A stretch of DNA of 64,000 nt from Chloracidobacterium sp. Its GTDB lineage: Bacteria; Acidobacteriota; Blastocatellia; Pyrinomonadales; Pyrinomonadaceae. The notes beneath the pieces were generated by a model. The model worked only from the letters and a program-made list of their open reading frames with translations, was not told where the DNA came from and did not search any database. This document shows positions 34,948 through 42,390 of the stretch, in pieces (position 1 is the stretch's first letter; every line of letters begins with the position of its first letter). The DNA lies in assembly GCA_016720705.1 (NCBI GenBank), contig JADKKB010000007.1, forward strand, positions 2,046,001 to 2,110,000, given 5' to 3'. Both the position numbers and the translations under genes were made by a program.

Positions 34948-37347
34948 ATGCACGAGTCCGACTGGGCACATATTAAGGAGCTTTTTCACCATACGCTGGG
35001 GCTTAATGCGGCCGAGCGGTCGGCGTTTCTTGCCGGTGAGAGCGAAGCGGTTCGGCGAGAGGTTGCCGAACTGATCGCTTCCCACGAGAGCGCCGAAGAC
35101 TTTATCGCGCGTTCGGCGGCTGACGAATACGGCCTCAATTCAAACGCGCTGATCGGTCAGCGGATCGGAAATTACACGCTGCTCGAGGTCGTCGGAACCG
35201 GCGGAATGGGCACGGTCTTTCGCGCAAGCCGCGAGGGGTTTGAAAAGGAATTTGCCGTCAAGCTGATCAAACGGGGAATGGATACCGACGCTGTTCTGCG
35301 GCGGTTTCAGCTCGAACGCCGCATATTGTCGCGTCTCGAACACCCGAACATCGCCGGCCTGATCGACGGCGGAACAACTGATGACGGTTTGCCGTACTTC
35401 GTGCTCGAGTTTGTCGCCGGCGTTCCCGTGACAAGATTTTGCGACGAACATCGACTAGAGGTGCGTGAGCGGATCGAACTGTTTCGCCGCATCTGCGCGG
35501 CGGTCAGTTACGCTCATCAAAATCTGGTCGTCCATCGCGACCTGAAACCATCAAATATACTCGTCACCGCCGACGGCACGCCAAAGCTTCTCGATTTTGG
35601 CATCGCAAAACTGCTTAGCTCCGACGAGAATGAGGCGACGGCGACGCAAGCACGAATGTTCACGCCGGAATACGCGTCGCCCGAGCAGCTAAACGGTTGG
35701 ACGGTAACCACCGCGTCGGATGTCTACAGCCTCGGCGTCGTCCTCTACGAAATGCTGAGCGGCCAGCGTCCGTTCAGGTCAACCGGCAAGAGTTATCAGG
35801 ACATCGTCAACCGCATAATGACCGAGGAACCTGCCCGCCCGTCGTCATTTGTCGGCGGCACAGAGCAGGCTGAGACCAGTGTCACTTCGCCTGACGACCG
35901 CCGTTGCACGGGCAGCGGAGATGCCGCAAAGTCCGCAGGCATTAGCGACCGCCGCTCACTCGAAGGCGATCTCGACAACATCATCCTCAAGGCTCTGCGA
36001 AAAGAGCCCGAACGCCGTTATCAATCGGTCCAGGAATTCTCCGAGGACATCCGGCGGCATTTGTCGGGCCTGCCGGTTACGGCGACCGCCGACACCAGGC
36101 TCTATCGGCTGTCAAAGTTTGTCGGGCGTCACGGAATGGGCGTCGCGGCCGGAACATCTGCTGCCGTGCTCATTCTTGCGGTCTCAGGAATCGCGATCTG
36201 GCAGGGAATTACTGCAAACCGCGAACGTGCAAAGGCCGAACGGCGTTTCGAACAAGTTCGCAAACTTGCCAATGCGATGATATTTGACTATCAGAGTGAG
36301 ATCGAACGTCTGCCCGGCACGACACCGATCCGGCAAAAGATGGTTAGCGACGCGGTACTTTACCTCGATAATCTGGCCGCTGAGAGCAGTGGTGACACTT
36401 CGTTAAGGGGCGAACTCGCAAGCGCATACGATAAGATCGGCGACATTCAGGGCAATCCGTTTTTTGCCAATCTTGGCGATATGGACGGGGCACTCGCCAG
36501 CTACAACAAATCACTGGCTATCCGCGAGGATCTGCTCGCCGGCAACCCGGAAAACAAGAATCTTAAGTTCAACCTGTCACTAAGCCTCGGGTCGGTCGGC
36601 GATCTGCTTTGGGCAAAAGGCGAGTATCCGAACGCACTTGAGAAATACAGGCGTGCACTGATGATGGCCGAATCGGTGGCAAACGAAGAACCGCCAAACG
36701 CCCCAAATAAGTACGCTCTCGCCCATCGGCATTATTCTATCGGGCAGACCCTGCGAAAAATGGGGGATTCGGCCGGAGCTCTCGATAGTTTTGGCCGTGC
36801 GCTTGAGATCAACAAAGAACTGCTGGCCGCGGAACCGGGCAACACCGACTACCGCCACGCGGTGGCTGTCGCGTATTTGAAAACGGGCGACGTTTTTTAC
36901 GACGCGGCCGATCTCCAGACGGCCCTCAGTTATCACCAACAGGCATCCGAGGTGCTCGAACCGCTGGCGAAGGACAATTTGGATGTAACTTCAAACCGTG
37001 AAATTGCTCTTTTCCTTAATCGGATCGCTATCGACAAACGTGGGCTCGGCGATATAAATGGTGCGGTCGAATCGGACCTCAAAGCGATCGCTGTCCAAAA
37101 AGAGATCTCCGGTCTTGACCCGAGAAACGAGCAGTCCCGACTCGACCTCGCCAATTATCAGCAGAGCTTGGCCGAATCTTACGCAAGGCTCGGCAAACGG
37201 GACGAGGCGGCCGGACTTTTAGCGAAAGCCGTCGTGGTATATGAAGATTCGCTAAAGAGGAACCCCGCCGACGCCGAGGTCGCCGCGTATTTGACCTCGG
37301 CACGCCGCTTGATCGAATACAACAAAGCTGGCTCAAACCCCCGTTAA
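34948..37347 (+). CDS. Membrane Ser/Thr protein kinase with C-terminal TPRs (pair III)
   Basis: A 799-residue kinase, about 107 residues shorter than its two paralogues because it has fewer TPRs. The kinase domain (~72-370) has GTGGMGTVFRAS near residue 82, FAVKLIKRGMD, HRDLKPSN near 196, DFGIAK and ASPEQL. The transmembrane helix is at ~396-421. TPR repeats follow to the end. A ~25-residue Ser/Thr/Arg-rich insert lies between kinase subdomains (~310-335). It starts 41 nt after the sigma stop, the same distance as in pair II. Confidence 0.92.
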   Translation: MHESDWAHIKELFHHTLGLNAAERSAFLAGESEAVRREVAELIASHESAEDFIARSAADEYGLNSNALIGQRIGNYTLLEVVGTGGMGTVFRASREGFEKEFAVKLIKRGMDTDAVLRRFQLERRILSRLEHPNIAGLIDGGTTDDGLPYFVLEFVAGVPVTRFCDEHRLEVRERIELFRRICAAVSYAHQNLVVHRDLKPSNILVTADGTPKLLDFGIAKLLSSDENEATATQARMFTPEYASPEQLNGWTVTTASDVYSLGVVLYEMLSGQRPFRSTGKSYQDIVNRIMTEEPARPSSFVGGTEQAETSVTSPDDRRCTGSGDAAKSAGISDRRSLEGDLDNIILKALRKEPERRYQSVQEFSEDIRRHLSGLPVTATADTRLYRLSKFVGRHGMGVAAGTSAAVLILAVSGIAIWQGITANRERAKAERRFEQVRKLANAMIFDYQSEIERLPGTTPIRQKMVSDAVLYLDNLAAESSGDTSLRGELASAYDKIGDIQGNPFFANLGDMDGALASYNKSLAIREDLLAGNPENKNLKFNLSLSLGSVGDLLWAKGEYPNALEKYRRALMMAESVANEEPPNAPNKYALAHRHYSIGQTLRKMGDSAGALDSFGRALEINKELLAAEPGNTDYRHAVAVAYLKTGDVFYDAADLQTALSYHQQASEVLEPLAKDNLDVTSNREIALFLNRIAIDKRGLGDINGAVESDLKAIAVQKEISGLDPRNEQSRLDLANYQQSLAESYARLGKRDEAAGLLAKAVVVYEDSLKRNPADAEVAAYLTSARRLIEYNKAGSNPR

Positions 37348-37371
37348 ACTTCGCCGCACTCGGCTAATTAT

Positions 37372-37449
37372 CTACCGCACAAACGCGTTCGGTAGCGGCG
37401 TATCGCCCGCGATGCCGAATTGTTGGATCAGGACGCCGGCGGTCGAGCT
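37372..37449 (-). pseudogene. Orphan C-terminal tail of an FG-GAP cassette
   Basis: The minus strand encodes SSTAGVLIQQFG, then IAGDTPLPNAFVR and a stop. The 3' half is identical to the ends of the FG-GAP copies at 23065 and 41171 over tens of bases. Upstream (from 37450) the sequence switches abruptly to the terminator of the next gene, so only ~25 codons remain. Confidence 0.75.
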
Positions 37450-37462
37450 CTGACGGCAAGAC

Positions 37463-37493
37463 AAAAAAGGCCCGGGCATTCAAACCCGGGGCC
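37463..37493 (-). terminator. Rho-independent terminator
   Basis: On the minus strand a GC stem (GGCCCCGGG / CCCGGGCC, one bulged base) is followed by TTTTTT. It lies ~25 nt past the stop of the giant repeat protein at 37517. Confidence 0.75.
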
Positions 37494-37516
37494 GTTAGTT
37501 GCCTGCAAAATTCTGC

Positions 37517-40500
37517 CTACTGAGCCGTAAAATCCAGGGCATCGACGGCATCGTTGAGCGAGATGATCTGCGGAGTAAATTGGAACCGCTTGCTCTGGAC
37601 CGCGACGGTGTAGGTTCCGCCGACCTCGACATCGTCAAAGCGGTAATACCCGAATGTACTCGTGACCGCACGGCGGATGACGCCTTGGCTGTCCGTAATG
37701 GTCACGACCGCGTTTCGCAGGCCGAGACCGGACGATGTAAGGACGCGACCCGCGACGGTCACGCCGGCGGCGGTTGGGGCGAGTGGTGCGGGACCCGCCG
37801 ACCAATCCGAGAATTGCGATACGCCGGTCACGGTGAACGTCTTAGCCGCCGCGTTTACGCTCGACGGAGTCGCTTCAACCGTCAGATTCGTCGAACCGCT
37901 TCGCTTAAATGCCCGATAGCCTGATTCCGTGCCGTTGACGTCCGAGTTTGTATAGTTAAAGGTCAGATCCGTCGTGATTCCGGACCCAGTCAGAGACCAG
38001 AATCGCGATAGCGACAGAGCTTGCGGCAGGCCGATCAGGAAATTGTCCGAAACGGTCGCCGTCAGACTGCCGGATCCGTTTACATTCGTAGCGGTCAGCG
38101 GTGAATAGTTGTTCTGGTCGCCAAGCGGATAAGTGAAACTCTCGTTCACAGCTCCACAGAAATCACGGCGGACGCTCCCGACAATATATGCCGAACTTGA
38201 ACCGCCCGTTAAATTTCCGCCGCACTGCACCTGGATCTGTCCGATATTCATCACCGAACTGATAGTCATTGACCGCCCACTCGGAATGATCCCGGTAACC
38301 AAACCGTTAGGAAGACCGTTCGACCAGTTGGCGGGATTATTAATATCGCCGTCCGCAATAGCGGTCGTGTCAAAGAACAGAACGGAGACGAAATTTTGTT
38401 CAACGTGCCCGACAAACCAACGGTTGCGTGTGGCATCAAAGGCAAATGTATTCGTGCCGTTTGTAACGTGCCCGACGACGCTGTTGCCGCCAAAGGCTCC
38501 GTCAGTAATCGGGCCGCCCGTACCGATCGCACCGTTGCCGAAGGTATAAGCTGAAGCATCCGTTCTAATCGGTGTCTGATTATCCCAAAACGCACTGTTG
38601 ACAACATAATTTCCGTTGTTTAATGCCGATACTGAACTGCCCACATAATCGTCAGCCGTGTTACCGATCAGCGAATTTGAGACCGAAACTAATCCGACGG
38701 TGCCGCTTGCACCGTTCCCCCAAGTTACCGCACCGACATCCGATATGAAGACTGCCGGATTATCCCACCTCGTACTGTTGACAACGTAATTGCCATTCGT
38801 TAATGCCGTCACTCCGAATCCACCCACAAAATCGTCCGTCGTGCTGCCGATCAGCGAATTTGAAACGGAAACCAGACCAACCGTGCCGGTTGTTCCATTT
38901 CCCCAGGTTACTGCCCCGGCATTAGTTCTCATGGGTGACGGATTAGTCCAATTCGGACTGCTTACGACATAATTTCCGTTTGTTAGTGCCGTTAACCCGG
39001 AAAAGCCGACAAAATCGCCCGTGGTGCCGCCGATCAGCGAATTTGAGACGGAAACTAAGCCGACCGTACCGCCTGTGCCGTTTCCCCACGTTACCGCTCC
39101 CACATCCGCGATCGCAGGTGCCGGATTATCCCAATTCCTACTGCGGACGACATAATTGCCGTTCGTTAATGCCGCTAATCCGAAAATGCCGACATAATCG
39201 CTCGCCGTGCTGCCGATCAGCGAGTTCGACCCAGAAACTAACCCGACCGTGCCGCCTGTGCCATTGCCCCAAGTTGCCGCACCGACATCCAATATCGCAG
39301 GTGACGGATTATCCCAATTCGGACTGCCGACAACGTAATTGCCATTCGTTAATGCCGTTACTTCGCTATTGCCCACATAATCATTTGCCGTGCCGCCGAT
39401 CAGCGAATTTGAGGCGGAAACCATCCCCACTGTGCCGCTTGCCCCATTTCCCCAGGTTACCGCTCCGACATCCGATATCGCGGGTGACGGATTATCCCAA
39501 TTTGGACTGCGGACGACATAATTGCCATTCGTTAACGCCGTGACGCCGCCAAGACCAATCCAATCATTTACCTTCACGCCGATTAGCGAGTTTGAAGCGG
39601 AAACTAATCCGGCGGTGCCGCTTGCACCGTTCCCAAGGGTTGCCGCACCCGCATTTGTTATCAGCGATAGCGGATTGTTCCAAGCAAAACTGCTAACAAC
39701 ATAATTGCCGTTCGTTAATGCTGTTATTCCGCCGATGCCGACCCGATCGTTTTCCGTGCCGCCGATGAGTGAGTTACTAATTGACACCAAGCCCCTAACG
39801 CCGCCAAAGCCGTTCCCCCAGGTTACTGCTCCTGCCTCTAGTATCGCGGGTGCCGGGTTATCCCAATTCGGACTGCCGACAACATAATTACCGCTCATTA
39901 ATGCCGTTACTCCACCATTGCCGACACTATCGCTTTCCGTGGCGCCAACTAGCGAATTTGAGATCGAGACCAAGCCGACCGTACCGCTTGTGCCGTTTCC
40001 CCAGGTTACCGCTCCAACATCTACTATCGCGGGTGCCGGATTATCCCAAAACGGACTATTGACGACATAGTTGCCGTTGGTAAGGGTCGTTATCGCGTTC
40101 ACGCCGACAAGGTCATTTTCTGTGCTGCCGATGAGCGAATTTGAAATAGAAATTAACCCGGACGTGCCGCTTGTGCCATTCCCCCAGGTTACCGCTCCAA
40201 CATCCAATGTGGCAGGTGCCGGATTATCCCAATACTGACTGCGAACGACATAATTGCCATTGGTTAGGACCGTCATTTCATCAATGCCCACAAGATCGCT
40301 TGCCGTCGAACCGATGAGCGAATTGGCGCCGGAAATCGCACCGCTGCAGCCAGTCGTTGCATTACACCACGTTACCGCACCGACCTCCGCTATCACAGGT
40401 GATGGATTGTTCCAATTTGGACTTCTGACGACGAAATTGCCGTTGGTTAATACGGTTACTCCATTATTGCCGACCAAATCACCTGCCGTGCTTCCGTTCA

Positions 40501-40807
40501 ACCTACTAATCATCGCGAGCGTCACGCCATTAAACAAAAAAACCGCCCCGACATCGTTTGCGCCTGAGGGAATATCGTAGTCGGGGGCGGTTACAACAAT
40601 GTTTCCGTTCGGAAGCACGGTCACTGTATCGCCGAAACGCGGGGTTCCCGCGGCACCGATGAAGTTGATTTGCGAAGACGGAGCGAACGGCGCTTCACGG
40701 AATTTTGAATCGGATGGATCGCGTCTGTCCTGGGCCGGTGCCGGCGATACGGTCATACCCACAAAGACAAGCGAAAAAAGAGCAAGGGCGGCAATCAAAC
40801 GGATCAT
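37517..40807 (-). CDS. Giant secreted repeat protein (DUF5650-like repeats) with carboxypeptidase-regulatory-like end
   Basis: 1096 residues from the ATG at 40807, with GAGGAAG upstream (in-frame start at 40828 less likely). The signal peptide ends APAQ. From ~75 to ~760 run about eleven 61-residue repeats: VTALTNGNYVVRSPNWDN, then GAVTWGNGTSGT and SNSLIGST..D.VG. I match these to the DUF5650 repeat from memory. A beta-rich region (~780-990) follows. The last ~90 residues are a CarboxypepD_reg-like domain (VTVAGRVLTSSGLGLRN, FGYYRFDDV) almost the same as in the 9292 protein. The role is unknown; a surface-exposed stalk or display protein is plausible. Confidence 0.85.
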   Translation of the reverse strand: MIRLIAALALFSLVFVGMTVSPAPAQDRRDPSDSKFREAPFAPSSQINFIGAAGTPRFGDTVTVLPNGNIVVTAPDYDIPSGANDVGAVFLFNGVTLAMISRLNGSTAGDLVGNNGVTVLTNGNFVVRSPNWNNPSPVIAEVGAVTWCNATTGCSGAISGANSLIGSTASDLVGIDEMTVLTNGNYVVRSQYWDNPAPATLDVGAVTWGNGTSGTSGLISISNSLIGSTENDLVGVNAITTLTNGNYVVNSPFWDNPAPAIVDVGAVTWGNGTSGTVGLVSISNSLVGATESDSVGNGGVTALMSGNYVVGSPNWDNPAPAILEAGAVTWGNGFGGVRGLVSISNSLIGGTENDRVGIGGITALTNGNYVVSSFAWNNPLSLITNAGAATLGNGASGTAGLVSASNSLIGVKVNDWIGLGGVTALTNGNYVVRSPNWDNPSPAISDVGAVTWGNGASGTVGMVSASNSLIGGTANDYVGNSEVTALTNGNYVVGSPNWDNPSPAILDVGAATWGNGTGGTVGLVSGSNSLIGSTASDYVGIFGLAALTNGNYVVRSRNWDNPAPAIADVGAVTWGNGTGGTVGLVSVSNSLIGGTTGDFVGFSGLTALTNGNYVVSSPNWTNPSPMRTNAGAVTWGNGTTGTVGLVSVSNSLIGSTTDDFVGGFGVTALTNGNYVVNSTRWDNPAVFISDVGAVTWGNGASGTVGLVSVSNSLIGNTADDYVGSSVSALNNGNYVVNSAFWDNQTPIRTDASAYTFGNGAIGTGGPITDGAFGGNSVVGHVTNGTNTFAFDATRNRWFVGHVEQNFVSVLFFDTTAIADGDINNPANWSNGLPNGLVTGIIPSGRSMTISSVMNIGQIQVQCGGNLTGGSSSAYIVGSVRRDFCGAVNESFTYPLGDQNNYSPLTATNVNGSGSLTATVSDNFLIGLPQALSLSRFWSLTGSGITTDLTFNYTNSDVNGTESGYRAFKRSGSTNLTVEATPSSVNAAAKTFTVTGVSQFSDWSAGPAPLAPTAAGVTVAGRVLTSSGLGLRNAVVTITDSQGVIRRAVTSTFGYYRFDDVEVGGTYTVAVQSKRFQFTPQIISLNDAVDALDFTAQ
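38590..40500 (-). repeat. Tandem 183-bp coding repeats
   Basis: About ten and a half units of 183 bp encode the 61-residue repeats of the giant protein. Unit-to-unit similarity at DNA level is high but not perfect. All units keep frame. Confidence 0.85.
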
Positions 40808-40833
40808 ACGTGCTTCCTCAAGGAACAATCAAA

Positions 40834-40848
40834 CGATGGCTGCCATCG
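40834..40848. promoter_or_regulatory. Perfect palindrome CGATGGC-T-GCCATCG before the giant gene
   Basis: A 7-bp perfect inverted repeat around one central base lies 27 nt upstream of the ATG at 40807. It could be a repressor operator or a small hairpin in the mRNA leader. Confidence 0.4.
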
Positions 40849-41163
40849 AAGCCATATTGTAGTCTAGAATTCCATCTGGCTGATGGCAACACGGCATTTT
40901 GTTGTCGACAAGCAAATTCAGAGCAATGCGTAATTTGAGATTCGCCCGTCGGCATTGTCGTTGTGAAGGCTCCCGCCCCCAAACTGTCTTGCTTCTGAGC
41001 AATCGAATCAGGATCTACGAGGTATCGCCCACCTAAAAGCGACTAGGGACACGGTGGCTCCTCAATTTAAGGCCCCCACAAACCAACCCTCTATTTTCCG
41101 TGAGGGCTGCACCAAAATGGGGGCACGTCGAACCGCCTCTGGCCATTCAGTTAGGCGTTTCGA
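40849..41163. other. Intergenic stretch with nested inverted repeats
   Basis: No convincing gene is seen. GCCCCCA (41072-41078) pairs with TGGGGGC (41118-41124), and inside it CCCTC (41087-41091) pairs with GAGGG (41102-41106). This could fold as a two-stage hairpin. No T-tract follows, so a terminator is not supported. Confidence 0.35.
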
Positions 41164-42256
41164 TCAACGCACAAACGCGTTCGGTAGCGGCGTATCGCCC
41201 GCGATGCCGAATTGCTGAATCAGGACGCCGGCAGTGGAGCGGTTGATGTACCAATTGAGGGTCGAGGGGCGATAGACTCCGGCGTCGGTCTTGCCGTCGC
41301 CGTCGTAGTCGCCGGGAACGGGAATATCGCCAATGGTGCCGAACGGGAACGCATAGAACGTCAGATCCTCGCTCCTAAGCACGAACCACTGTCCGGTCGA
41401 TGGCCGCCAATATGCGACATCCGTCTTGCCGTCACCGGTGAAGTCTCCGGGAACGGCCTTGTCGGTCGGTTGGCCGAATTGGGTGGCGAAAGAACCGCCC
41501 GAGCTCTTGAGTATCCACCACTCAGCACCGCTCACGCCGGTCGGACGCCAGACAGCGATGTCGGCCTTGCCGTCGCCGTCGTAATCCGCAGGGACCGGCA
41601 GATCGGTCGGAATGCCGAACGCCTGTATGGTCGTGCCGCCGGTCGATGGACTGATATACCACGTCGCCGTCGAAGGCCTGAATACCGCCGCGTCCGCCTT
41701 GCCGTCGCCGTCATAATCCGCCGGTGCAGGCACATCGCCGTTGGCACCGAACGGGAATCCGTAGAATGTAAAATCCCTCGCTTCTCAGCACAAACCAAAA
41801 CCCGGTCGAAGGCCGCCAGTACGCGACATCCGTCTTGCCGTCACCCGTAAAGTCCACCGGCACGATCTTGTCGGTCGAGGCTCCGAACTGCGTCGCAAAA
41901 TTGCCGCCGTTCGAACTGTTCAACACCCACCATTCACCCGGCCCCGGCCTGAAGATCGAAATGTCGGTTTTGGAATCACCGTCAAAGTCGAACGGCGAAC
42001 GCACATTGGCTGCGTTATTTCCGCCGCCGCCCCAGAAACCACTCGTCAGGTTAAATGACCCGCCAGTCGATGTCGTCCCGGCGACCGCCTCGCCCATCGT
42101 GCCGTCGAGCGTGAAAGCCCCGCCCGCAGTTCGCCCCCCGCCTCCGCCTATCACCGACTTGGTGATCGTAAAACTGCCGCCCGACTGGGATCGGGCAACG
42201 CTGACTACCAAAACGGTCAACACCAAACACGCGATTATCAAACTGAGTTTCTTCAT
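41164..42256 (-). pseudogene. Frameshifted second copy of the secreted FG-GAP gene
   Basis: Nearly identical to the intact gene at 23058-24149. The stretch at 41775-41777 has CCC where the intact copy has CC. The extra base shifts the frame, so the 5' part (to 41711) ends in a nonsense tail after FVLRSEG. The rest of the cassette reads on in a separate frame from 41733 to the stop at 41164. Signal peptide, Gly-rich block and all six blades are otherwise preserved, so the lesion is recent or could be a sequencing error. It follows the S74 gene at 42268 by 11 nt, exactly as copy 1 follows its own S74 gene. Confidence 0.82.
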
Positions 42257-42390
42257 AACGATTCCTTCTAATTCCTAGCCCGGCAAACCTCCGCCGACGG
42301 GTTTTGTGAACAGACCAGAGCCTTAAATGCCTCTAACTGCATCTCAAGCGACTTGATCTTCGCGTCCTGTGCTTCGATCTGGGATTGCTG
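41171..42390. repeat. 1.2-kb duplication, copy 2
   Basis: Direct repeat of 23065-24283, about 18.1 kb apart. Identity ends inside the coiled-coil codons of the upstream S74 gene (shared ...GATTGCTG), where the two S74 genes become different. Confidence 0.9.

Noticed and set aside
38590..40500. Series of 60-residue plus-strand open frames
   Set aside because: They are the antisense reading of the 183-bp repeats of the giant minus-strand gene.
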